Origin: Sipunculus nudus
Taxonomy: Eukaryota > Annelida > Sipuncula > Golfingiida > Sipunculidae
Assembly: GCA_026874595.1 (NCBI GenBank)
Contig: CM049316.1
Location: forward strand, 32,283,339-32,347,338
Reading direction: 5' to 3'
Length of the DNA stretch: 64,000 nucleotides
The notes beneath the pieces were generated by a model. It saw only the letters and a program-made list of their open reading frames with translations, searched no databases and was not told the origin of the DNA. The translations under genes and the position numbers were made by a program. Below, one piece after another: positions 24,264 to 34,147 of the stretch (the first letter of the stretch is position 1; every line of letters begins with the position of its first letter).

Positions 24264-24709
24264 CCATTTGGTCTATCCAATTAACTATCCAACGTGATAT
24301 TCCAATCCCTACCAAAAATCTTGTGGTCATTTACCATATTTTCAATATCACGAAAGAATGTTTTAAAAAATTGTGGCGAATCAATGTTTGGCCCATATAT
24401 GATTGCAAGTATTATCCTGTTATCATCTATGTAGCAGTCTAAAATGATGTATCTTCCGTGCGTATCTCTCTTTTGTTCTATTATTTATTTTTCTCTTATT
24501 GCATAAAGTAGCAACTCCCCTAGCTTTATTACTCCCATTGTTAAAAAATATTTGATGTCCACACTCTGCTCTCCAGATGTGTTCAACCTCCCTTCTGCTG
24601 TGAGTTTCTTGGATAAAAATTATGTCTTACGTCTTCACTCGTAACCAGTAAAACACTTCTCTTCTCCTCGTTGCATTACCGAGGCCACGAACATTAAATG
24701 AAAATATAA
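24264..24709 (-). pseudogene. LINE endonuclease fragment (copy 2)
   Basis: The duplicate of 21,040-21,485 with the same stops and frameshift, which shows that decay preceded the duplication. Confidence 0.75.
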
Positions 24710-24898
24710 ATCTATTAAAGGTATCTTTTGTGCACTACATATTATACATAATTAAAATTACACTTGCGGACAAATCAGTAAGGCGGAAAACTCACTATCT
24801 CGGACAACGGACAAACTTTCCCATCCGGCCAGCATATCCAGTACATATTTCGACCCTCTAAAGCGGACAGATTGGGGGGTCCAATTTTTGTTCATTGG

Positions 24899-25591
24899 AT
24901 AATGGGGCTGTCCCACTTTTGCGACTCTACAAGCGACTACAGACGAACAGGCTGTCGTCTCATGGTCGCCGAAAACCAGGCGACAGGACCTCCGCTATGA
25001 CAATAGTCTAGGACAAGCTACAAATGGTTGGCGACTGTCTGACGACAAGCTACGACAAGCTGCCGACAAACGGCGACACATGCAGTCGCCGCGACAAAGG
25101 GCAAACACCTACGACAACCTACGACCACATCTAAGACAACCTACGACCACGCTTGCGATAACCTACGACACTAGATTTCTTGCTACGTCCTGCGACAAGC
25201 TTCGACGATTCTCTAGCATGTGCTACGTTAGGAGCCGGACACAAGATGGGCCTTGTTTCATGTAACAACAGCCCACGACAACGCACACGACAACCCACGT
25301 CACCTGGCGACAGCCTACGACAGGACCTACGACAACCCGCGTCAGCTGGCGACAGCCTACGACAACACCTACGCAAGTAGAAACAGCCTACGCTCACTGG
25401 CGACAAAAAGCTGTCGCCTTAGAATTTTGAACATGTTGAAAATCCAGAGGCGCCAGCTTCGAGGTCACGCGTCTTGGGGGACCTAAGGCAACTACAGGCG
25501 ACCATACGGGCGACCACCCGGCTACCATTAGGCGACAGCCCGGTCGCCTGTAGTCGCCTGTAGAGTCGCCTAAGTGAGACAGCCCCATTAT
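24899..25591. mobile_element. MITE-like element with CGACA subrepeats (copy 2)
   Basis: The duplicate of 21,675-22,367, with a few substitutions (for example CTACAAGCGACTAC instead of CTACAGGCGACTAC in the left end). Confidence 0.78.
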
Positions 25592-26949
25592 TTGCTGAGA
25601 GATGGCTCTCTGAGGTCATAACCTCGTATGACCTGTTTTGGTTAAAGCTACAGCCCCGGGACAAGCGCGATTTAGTGAACCATTGGAATGTTATATGTTA
25701 TTATACAGTATCGAATTAGTTAATATCTATAAATATAAATGTGTTGATATAACAATCATTTTTTTATTAAATTTATAATTGGCAGGTCAATCAGGAAAAA
25801 ATAAGCTTTCAAACTGAAACAGCTTTTCATTCGAAAAGACCACCATCAAAGAAAGCCGTTCGTGCTTTGTGATCGGCGTCCGGCCAGGGGAGGCGTAATT
25901 ATAATTTACGACAGTTTGCACCTTGTTATGGTGAATGCGTGGTGAAGACTATTCTTTAACAAATAACCATGCTGTCCGGATGCTCTCAATAATCAATCTT
26001 CAATATGCCTAGTGCAGCCATCCATGAACTGCCGCTTGCTTAGAAGATGAAGCATGGTACGTCGAAGTGAAACTGCCAAGTTTAGTTTGCGAGGTTTAGC
26101 TGATCAAATGTATGTGGCCTATTTCAAATTAGACGTACATTTAATGAAATCATAGGAAATCGGAAACATTCACTGGCCATTTGACGCAATATGCGAAACT
26201 GCTCTAAACAGGACATCTCACTTATACGGACAAAATCCTTCAGTCCCTTGAGTGTTCGGCTTTGGGAAGTTTCTCTGTACTTGAACTACAAGTGTGCATC
26301 ATGGTACTCACTGTTAGCCTGAAAATAGGCGTACTGTATATGGTCATTCCTGACTGCTTGAACTGAATAAAACCATTATCCCATTACCATTGAAAACATA
26401 CGTCTGGCCTAAAATACAGAGCGGAATACATGAAGTAACACGTTATTATGTCAAACTAAAAAAATATAACTGGTATCTCAGAAGTGTAAGCATTCATTTG
26501 ACTCTCCACATAGCATCGATTGGTAATGAAGTATTCTGAATTATGCATTGTATAACAAAATAGACATATGAATGAAAATAATAACAAACTTTAAGTACAA
26601 TATTGTGAGTAATTTCATCCCATTAAGGTTCATAAGAGAAAAAAATATATCTATATTACTTTCCAAACTTTTTGACTACTTCCAATGCTCCGCTCCCTCA
26701 CTAGCCGCCTGCAGCGACAAAACGTCTTGCACAGAGACAAGTGGTATTACACCACGATACGATCGTTTTTTCCGGAAAAGGCAGTTTTATTTTCAGTTAA
26801 CGGATGGTGTGATATTAAAACTTCTTCACCATGGCAAAAGTATCTTATTTTAATTAAAACAGCAATAATTCACAAATGGAAGTGCATTTAACTTTAGTTG
26901 TTGTGTATTTTGGACTGAGAAGTCACGGGTCGTATTGTTTATAACCACC

Positions 26950-27726
26950 ATGACAAAAGCAGTTGGAATGTATATGTAGCGGTGACAGTGTTTTGTGGTA
27001 CCGTTTTATAAGAGTCATAGACTTAATTAAGCAGGGGATTTATGCAATTAGCTTATCATAACTCGAGTAACTGAGGGGGTTTCTCCCATTTATAGACACA
27101 GATCATACAGAGGTTAGAACCCTACCCAAGTGCATACATGGGGTGGTGATTATAAAATGTACTCTCAGATATACCTAACATTTTATAGTCACCCTTGGTG
27201 GCTACTCCCTCACTTGTTTACATCTCAATGGTCGTTGTTTACCGTAAAGTTATAATAAAAGAAGCAAATCGGGTAATTAAGGCCCCCTAACAGCTGTCTT
27301 CGAAACTACAAGTCTAAGTTCTTGTGTTGACAACATTTATTCTGATTTTGAGAGATCACAGAACAGATGCGACACCAAATTAATTTAAAAAGCTCCTGCC
27401 TATTATATAAGGTATGTACATGCATGGAAAGAGGCAGTCAATTATTTGAATATAAATAATAAAGCCAGAAATGAAAATATATATATTTAAAGCTTCAAAG
27501 GCAGCTTCGATATCTATAATTAAGTTTAAACCGGTGTCGCATTTTTTTGTGATCGCGCCTGTATTTCTTCAAATTTCTTGTTATATTATTGCTGATAAAA
27601 ATTGTTTTCAAATATTTTAACGAGATTTGAATGCAAAATATAACAATGCCTGACATTTTTAAACTGTTATTTAACTTAAATTAATAGCACTCAGTTCATT
27701 GAAGAATAATACACAAAAAAGTTACT
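26950..27726. other. No gene recognised
   Basis: AT-rich sequence between the duplication and the LINE ORF1 remnant, with no frame of note. Confidence 0.4.
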
Positions 27727-28550
27727 TCAGTCTGTGTCTGAGCCCCTTATACCCACTTCTGTTGCATTTTCTTCAACAGACACAGGCCGTGTACGGATAT
27801 TCACTCGGTCACCATTTATGAATAGTTTCCCTCTCCAGAAGCGGACCTTGTGCCCTGCGTTATAGGCCTCATTCACTTGCGGTTTTGCGTTTTGTTTGGT
27901 GCGATAGTCCAGGGCCGTCAGGTCTTCTGTGAAGCGTATCATCTTTCCTTAAAGAACTTTCTTTGATGTGGTTAAAATTTCGCTTTTTACAGGTCGACTG
28001 AAAAATCTTACAAGGATGTGCCTGGGGCGAGCGCCTTTTTTGCCAACTCTGTGTGCTGTTTCTATTTCCTTTCTAATCTGTCTCTCTTCAGTTTCTGCGT
28101 ACAATTTTTTTGCGCTATAATTTTTGCGGCTGTGTTTCTGCAGTCCTCAGCCTTTCCCACTTTTCTAACCCCTACTATTCGTAAATTCCATTCACGCAAG
28201 TATCGTTCTTGCTTGTTTCTTTCCTCAGCAAGTTCTTTTTTAACCTTTCTATTTCTATCATATTGTTTTTGTTCTGCCTGTTTAAATCCCCACGTTTTTT
28301 TAGTCCTTCTATATGCTCAGAAAACTTTGTTTTCACGTACCTTCAACGTCTCAACTGTATTGTCCATTGTTTGAAGTCTATTTTCTAATATACTCATATC
28401 TTTTTTTCAGACACTTTTGTTCTGTTGATAGTTCATCCAGTTGTTTTTTTAATCCACATGCACAGAACTTAAGTGGTCTTTAAGTTCTTTGTCTGAAGTT
28501 GTTACAAGACTCTTCATTTCGGCCAGGGCATTTTTCAGCTGAGTCGCCAT
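27727..28550 (-). pseudogene. LINE ORF1 remnant (L1/Tx1 type)
   Basis: On the minus strand from an ATG at 28,550: a Lys/Glu-rich coiled-coil-like region (MATQLKNALAEMKSLVTTSD; KKELAEERNKQERYLREWN), then an RRM-like core (LRIVGV, PRHILVRFFSRPVKSEIL). The C-terminal part, 27,942-27,727, is intact (MIRFTEDLTALDYRTKQNA, FWRGKLFINGD). L1-type ORF1 proteins bind LINE RNA as trimers. Frameshifts and stops break it near 28,447, 28,330 and 28,055. It may come from the same element as the minus-strand endonuclease at 24.7 kb, but 3 kb of other sequence lies between. Confidence 0.78.
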
Positions 28551-28754
28551 GTCCGTGGCTCCGTGAACTATACTCAGTCGTATTGAAAAGGCGCAGTTGA
28601 AAAGTATTCATTCTGTAATTCTATGATAAGCAGAACAAAAATCGAAATATTTGCATCACGATTTTTTCTAATTTTCAGTGTTAATTCAAGAAAATTCCAT
28701 GTTGCCACGTTTCTATATGTAATTCAAATGTCTTTCGTAATTTTCAGACAAGAC

Positions 28755-29903
28755 ATGACAGCTCTGCCAATCAGTGCCGACGACTGTCGGGTCCAGCTCC
28801 ACGGGGTGGTTCATGGCGTCAACTACAGTGCATTGCCGTGTGAGGTTCGTGAGTACTACGTCAGCAAACTTGGGGTTGCGCATCACATGACCGAATTCGT
28901 TCTGAAAGGCACAATGGTGAACATCATCCTTGGCATTATTTTCAACGTACTGAATGTGATTTGCCTCTACCGCCTGGCGAGTCGATCCACGTATTATATT
29001 TATCTGCTTGCTGTGGCGGCGGGGGATCTCTCAAACATCATCTTAAACTTTGCTGTTGGAATTATCCGTGGGAGTTTCCCAGCCGTTGATGAATGGTTTT
29101 TGAAATCACCAGTCTTGTGCGGCATCCATTCTTATTTGGTGGATTTTGTTTGCCTGGTCCCGGTATGGATGGTTGCTTTAGTTGGTGGCCTGAAGATGGC
29201 GACACTTATCTGGCCTTTGAAAACCCCTGTTCTGACGACCGCACGTCGGGCCCGCATTTCCATCGGCGTGACCATGACCTTGATCTGCCTCTGGTGCCTG
29301 TACAAGATACCTTCCGGAGGATTTGAAACTAGTTCCGCATTTGGTTACAAAGCATGTCGGGACATTACGCTCCCAAATATGGTATTTGCGAGCACTTTGA
29401 TGATGTCAATTGTTCCTGCGGCGGTTGTGTTGATTATCAACATCGTAATTTTGATAAAGATCCGGGAATCCCGCCGGAAACGAGACGCGATGGCCACCTC
29501 CCAGGCGGAAACGGAAGCAAGGAAGAAGCATGCGCACACTACCCGCCTCGTTCTGGTGGTAGCCACGGCATTTGTGGTACTGGTGGCGCCGCCTCGCATC
29601 TTCAACCTTCTGACGACCGTAATCCAGCAGGTCCCGATGACGACTTACGAGGGAAAGGTCTTCTGGTTGAAAGTTGGGATCGACTTGAGGTTTGTGCGTC
29701 AGTTCTTATTCGTCGTCTATCAGCTTAACTTCAACACCAACTTCATCTTGTATCTGTGCACCGACCAGCAGTTCAAGACCGTCTTGCTTGATTTGTTCTG
29801 CCCTTGTTTTCGCCGCAAGGGTACTGAGCGTCCGTCGCTCTCAGGAACTCATTCTTCGGCGTCTGTCGCTACTTCTAAGGCTTCGCTGTCCACCGTTATG
29901 TAG
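28755..29903 (+). CDS. Rhodopsin-like GPCR without DRY motif
   Basis: 382 codons from the ATG at 28,755; the frame is open further upstream, but TTTCGTAATTTTCAG at 28,733-28,747 is a good splice acceptor, so codons before 28,748 are probably intron. Seven hydrophobic spans fit residues 52-74, 80-103, 121-150, 165-185, 209-235, 264-290 and 313-336. It has N-glycosylation site NYS (33-35), TM2 Asp91 in AVAAGDL, TM3 Cys122 and loop Cys201 for the usual disulfide, Pro221 in TM5, a basic third loop and a CPC near the tail that could be palmitoylated. DRY is replaced by LKM (146-148) and NPxxY by NFNTNFILY. It presumably senses an extracellular ligand at the plasma membrane; the ligand is unknown. 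The layout resembles invertebrate peptide receptors. A further N-terminal exon may lie at 14,348. Confidence 0.88.
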   Translation: MTALPISADDCRVQLHGVVHGVNYSALPCEVREYYVSKLGVAHHMTEFVLKGTMVNIILGIIFNVLNVICLYRLASRSTYYIYLLAVAAGDLSNIILNFAVGIIRGSFPAVDEWFLKSPVLCGIHSYLVDFVCLVPVWMVALVGGLKMATLIWPLKTPVLTTARRARISIGVTMTLICLWCLYKIPSGGFETSSAFGYKACRDITLPNMVFASTLMMSIVPAAVVLIINIVILIKIRESRRKRDAMATSQAETEARKKHAHTTRLVLVVATAFVVLVAPPRIFNLLTTVIQQVPMTTYEGKVFWLKVGIDLRFVRQFLFVVYQLNFNTNFILYLCTDQQFKTVLLDLFCPCFRRKGTERPSLSGTHSSASVATSKASLSTVM

Positions 29904-29945
29904 AAAAGTTGGCCGTGTCCGAGAGACACTGGACATTTGTTTAGA

Positions 29946-29951
29946 AATAAA
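29946..29951 (+). terminator. Poly(A) signal of the GPCR gene
   Basis: AATAAA in TTAGAAATAAAACAG, 43 bases after the stop codon. Confidence 0.6.
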
Positions 29952-30027
29952 ACAGATTCATCAATATACTTAACACAACCAGAAAATATGTTGTTCTCAG
30001 TCTGTTGTTAATGCTGAGTAGACGTTT

Positions 30028-30425
30028 ATGGTAACTTGGTCGTCATGTTTTCAAAGTGATTGTGTTGACTTTGTGGCCGCGATGACAAGGTTGTAGTATG
30101 ACCAAGTTATTGGTGACATACGGTCGTTTTAATCATTCAGTCATATTAACCGAATGGTTGTGTCAGGCATGTTATCCATTTGGTCATATTAACCAGGTTT
30201 CCGTACTGAACAGATATTTGTGTCGTATTGACAAGGTCGTCGTGTAGCCCAGATGGTCATGTTAATCCGGTTGTCGTTTTAACGAGGTAACGTGTTACCC
30301 AGGTGTTTGTGTTAACCATTGTGTCGTGTCTAATAAATGGTCGTGTTAACACGTTGGTCGTATTAATTAAGCGGTCATGTTTAAAAGGTAGAAGTGTTAA
30401 CATGGTGACGTGTTGATGAGGTGGA
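30028..30425 (+). repeat. Degenerate ~17-bp minisatellite
   Basis: About 22 imperfect units of a 16-20 base motif close to GGTCGTGTTAACCAG follow each other, for example GGTCATATTAACCAG, GGTCGTGTTAACACGTT, GGTCGTATTAATTAAGC and GGTGACGTGTTGATGAG. GTTAAC or a close variant recurs in most units. The period is not a multiple of three and stops occur, so it is not a protein repeat. It starts about 75 bases after the GPCR poly(A) signal. Confidence 0.8.
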
Positions 30426-30825
30426 TATCTGCATCAGATATTATTTATAACCATTATTTAATGATATTAAACATTTCTCATTGCATCAAAATTTTAAAAT
30501 AAAAAAAAATTAAAGTTCTAACGTATCTAGGAGGAAACACGAAAGAGGAAAAAACAAATTAAAGTTTTTGAGAAACTGTCTGTAGTTTGATATTAGCTTA
30601 CTGAAAGACGGTTTGCTGTTACCGGATGCTTCATAACTGTGTATCTCAAAAAAGATTCAATGTATAAAAAAATAAAATATTATATAAAAAAAATGAGATT
30701 TTCATAAAGGACTATATACAAAGTTTAAAGTTATACTGACTGTATGGTGTCTCATATAAATTTGAAACAAGTTTGCATTTATTCTAAATTGCGGGGCTTT
30801 TGCGGGAGTTTTTTTTAAGATTTTG
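30426..30825. other. No gene recognised
   Basis: AT-rich sequence between the minisatellite and the SINE, with no frames of note. Confidence 0.4.
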
Positions 30826-31203
30826 TTTGGAGGTAACCGCCTCTATTTTTTAATGCTTGCTTAACTAAGTATTATGTATATCGGAAGAATTCCATTCCGG
30901 TTTCGGAATACGTGACATGGGCTATCATAATTATGGCGTCAACCAGGCTGGGTGTATCACTCCTGTGGGTCCTGGGTGTGTGTACTCCCCATTGCTTGGA
31001 CATAACACCGAGGAACCCCCGAAAGGCGCACTCGTTTGTGAGTGAAACACGACTTTTGGGCACATTTTCCCCATTTAGCCTGCAGAGCACCCACCCTGGG
31101 AGGGGCCGACCGTGAAAAATCTCACCGCCTCGGCTGAGATTCGAACACACAATCTGTCTTCTTGAGTCTTAGCTATGCTCTAACCCTGAGCAACAGAAGC
31201 CGG
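30826..31203 (-). mobile_element. tRNA-derived SINE, second copy
   Basis: The same family and orientation as 20,218-20,600, more diverged in the head (box A-like TGTTGCTCAGGGTTAGAGCA, box B GTTCGAATCTC). It shares the CACGGTCGGCC body and the GGAGGCGGTTACCTCC end region. The frames 30,872-31,150 and 30,912-31,115 are repeat sequence. Confidence 0.83.
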
Positions 31204-32695
31204 TGTTAGCTTTTGCCAGAGTTGCTAACTTAAGTAGATTTACTTCTCTGACAGAGTATTATTCTTGTTTACAAAAAAGGAATCGAAAATCCGATTGAAA
31301 CAATTATTGAATTGAATTTAAGACTCTTAAGCAATTCACAAGCCATTATATTGGCGGATAAATGTTTCGAAAATTGAGATTTTACTTATATTCGGTGACG
31401 ACATAGATTAAATCTGTCATTGGCTAAGGTTCTGTTTGCGTCTTCATGATGAACGTCATTCATTAATGTATTGTAATGTTGCGATAGTATTTCAGTGCTA
31501 TTTGATAAAAATAAATTTTCTTGATGACGTCAAGTTTATGGTGTATGGAGTTATATTCGTATTTTTAAATGGCGTATTTCGTACTTCATGAAACATCCTA
31601 TAAATCATCGAAAAAAAGAATACCAGCCTATGAAAAAATTTCCTGTTTGCTAATAAAGAAGGCCTCGAAAATACACACACTTATATCAGCAAATTTTATT
31701 TATTAAGAAATCAATCGGTCTTTTAAGTGTTATATTTATTTCAATGAACATATCCGCCAGCCTTAACTGTGTATAAAATACTTTGATATCAGAGCAAATT
31801 TCTCCAAGTCTCCCGCTGAGTGCTCAATTAGCTTGTAATTGAAATTAAGTGTTTTATTATTTTCTTTTGTCATCTTCGGATATATGACATCTATATAAAC
31901 GACGTGATTCAAGTCAATTTATTTGGTCGTATTGAGTACTCTTTGAACCAGACGAATGACGTCATTATCATTTGTCAGACTGATAAAAGTAATTATCTGA
32001 AAGATTAATCAACATCTATTGACTATTGCCAACCTTGTGCAAATAATACCATTTATAAAATTAATATTTTATTGGTTTTGACATGAACAAAAGGCATTCT
32101 CTCTTAACTGAGAGCGTCTACAGTAACAAATGTGAACGCAAATGCCCTTTTGTTGCTAAATGAAAGTCAAATCTAATTAACAGATGTTATTTGATAGTTG
32201 GAAGCAAAGTCCATTATAGCTTTGACGTCACTTTCGCACAAGGGTCATTCAGTGCAGGCCCAGTTGTAATCCGAACACCCTTCAAGACACACTCTGCACC
32301 TTAAAGAATATTCCATTCATTAATATAACTAGCGGTATATCGCTAATTGCCTCGGCCAGAAACCTCCTGGTATGCGTACATTCGTTCATGCGTTCGTGTG
32401 TGTTTGTGTATGATTGTTGTTCACAACATAACTCATACAATCACGAACGGAATCTCATGGTAATTTCAGGGCATTTATGGAATGGGCAAAGGAAGAAGCG
32501 ATTGTATTTTGGTGTGCATCCGGCTTCTTCTCCGGATTCAAGGAACATTCAAAAATGTACGGTCACTAATGCACGAATGAACCTGGGAATATGGGTCAAA
32601 AAGTAAGTGAATGCACAGAATATCTCGCTTCATCAGTGTGGTGCCGGGATGCGACATGAAAAGGTCAGCGTCCTGGAGAGAATCTATCTTCTTAG
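31204..32695. other. No gene recognised
   Basis: AT-rich sequence with a 72-codon frame at 32,388-32,606. It has no motif, no splice context and no conserved-looking composition. Confidence 0.4.
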
Positions 32696-32886
32696 CAGAA
32701 GCGGATCCGGTGGGGAGGGGGGTTCAGGGGGTCCGGATCCCCTCCCCAATGTTTCATCCATTGCAACATTTCTTAAGGGTTTAAGCTTTTCCAAACCCAG
32801 GGACCTGTCTTTAGGGTGTCCATTAGTCCTCCTGGGTTGGACCCCCCCCCCCCCGTTTTTTTACAAATCCTGGATCCGCCCCTGCT
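32696..32886. repeat. Short G/C-run element with GGATCCGCCCCTG end
   Basis: The left end CAGAAGCGGATCCGG and the right end, in reverse (CAGGGGCGGATCCAGG), form an imperfect inverted repeat of about 15 bp. The interior has a GGGGAGGGGGG stretch and a C-run of about 14 at 32,840. CAGGGGCGGATCC ends suggest an hAT-like MITE, but I find no 8-bp target duplication (CTTCTTAG and CTGAGAGA flank it). Confidence 0.6.
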
Positions 32887-33514
32887 GAGAGAGTGTGGTG
32901 GCAAAAGGACCTGAATAAAGTTCAAATTGGGTCGACGCTTTTTTGGACCACGCTCAGTTCCTCATATAGAGTAGAATTTTGATATTTTCTAATGTCATTA
33001 AGGGTCTCATCAAATGTTTTTATTAATCTTGCCGTAATTAAAAAAAATCAACTTTAACATACTTACAATTAGTTTGTTAAAAAAACAATATAAAAGACGT
33101 CAACTTACTTATTCTAAAACTACAAAAACTACATTTTCGTTAAAATGCCCGAGAACCAGTAATTAAGGGTGCATGACCTTGCATGGACATATTTGGATCG
33201 ATAACTGATTCGGAAGATTGTTCAATATTGAACTGAATACTTCTGTTTAACATGTGTTAATTTTAATAATTATCTTACGTTGCATATTGCATTATAGTCT
33301 TAGTATGTCAGAGCTTATATGGTAAATGTATCTGTATGCAAAATTGCCGAGAAACGTTTGCTACTGAATGAACACAACACTGCATGCCTGTTAAACGATA
33401 CACTTCTTATCATGACCTGTTGTTGGTAATTGTTACGGATCCTTATATCAACAGATCACGTAGTCGTGACGAACATAAATTTGTAATGCAGATAAAAAAA
33501 TCAGATTCTGTAAC
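32887..33514. other. No gene recognised
   Basis: AT-rich sequence without frames of note. Confidence 0.4.
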
Positions 33515-33985
33515 ACTAGGTAGCGTGAAATGTCTAGGGGTATGAATGAAGAAGTCAGTGGTTTTTTTTTTTTGTTAACAAATCACTATAATTTATTCTT
33601 AAAACAACCCTAACATTACACTAAATCAATACAATTGCACAGTAAAACAACAGTATAACAGCAAATCAATATAATCACACAGCATAATAAACACAATACC
33701 TGGATACCACAACTGTCACAGCGACAAGTCCTTTAAAATGTATAACCGGATGAACAGTTCAAATCTTCTCAGAGAATAACAGTCCAATGTAATCACAAAA
33801 TCAATCTACTGTAATCCAAAGTGAAATTCTGGCAGTGATCCGAAAGGCAAACTGAAGACGAAATAAAATCAGTCACAAAGTTAGAAGAAAATATATAATT
33901 GCCACACTTATCAAAAAAGGTCCACAACTGACTTACACGCTTCTGTGTCCGCTGGAATATTTCTCTCCTCTCCCCCGGCTCTAAA
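33515..33985 (-). repeat. Solo/truncated LTR of the same gypsy family
   Basis: In reverse complement it matches the 3' LTR: the end block (CTAGACATTTCACGCTGCC, ACTTCTTCATTCAT), the GGGTTGTTTTAAGAATAAAT block, the ATTCTCNGAGA block and TATTCCAGCGGAC. It also carries the TTAAAGGACTTGTCGC...GGTATCCAGGTA segment found in the 5' LTR but not in the 3' LTR. The start of the LTR is missing where a G-run repeat begins, and there is no internal element sequence. The 107-codon frame at 33,793-34,116 is a chance frame. Confidence 0.85.
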
Positions 33986-34147
33986 ACCAAGGGCGTGCGC
34001 AGGATTTTAGGAGGGGGGGGGGGGGGGCACGACTGCAAAACGTCTGAGCATTCTAGACCTACGATGGTAGTCGCTATATAATCTATATATGAGTCCCCCC
34101 CCCCCCCCCCGCCCACACCCTCCGTTGCAACAGGAAATTTCGCCCCT
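33986..34147. repeat. Short G/C-run element
   Basis: It runs from AAGGGCGTGCGCAGGATTTTAGG through a G-run (about 34,012-34,027) and a C-run (about 34,095-34,110) to AATTTCGCCCCTGC. It has the same overall plan as 32,696-32,886, with G-run and C-run arms inside GGGGCG-like ends, and directly abuts the truncated LTR. Confidence 0.5.

Larger units (their letters stand above)
23726..26949 (+). repeat. Tandem duplication, copy 2 (3224 bp)
   Basis: A head-to-tail second copy of 20,502-23,725. It begins abruptly inside the SINE (CCACC|GGGGCCGACC at 23,725/23,726) and ends at ATAACCACC, 26,949, after which unrelated sequence (ATGACAAAAGCAG) follows. No microhomology beyond a base or two is visible at the junction. 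A real recent duplication and a false assembly duplication of two haplotypes are both possible. Confidence 0.96.

Noticed and set aside
28623-28754. GPCR start at the upstream ATG (28,623)
   Set aside because: A strong splice acceptor at 28,747 lies between this ATG and the receptor, and the extra residues are AT-rich intron-like sequence.
33793-34116. 107-codon minus-strand gene
   Set aside because: It crosses the LTR remnant and two homopolymers.
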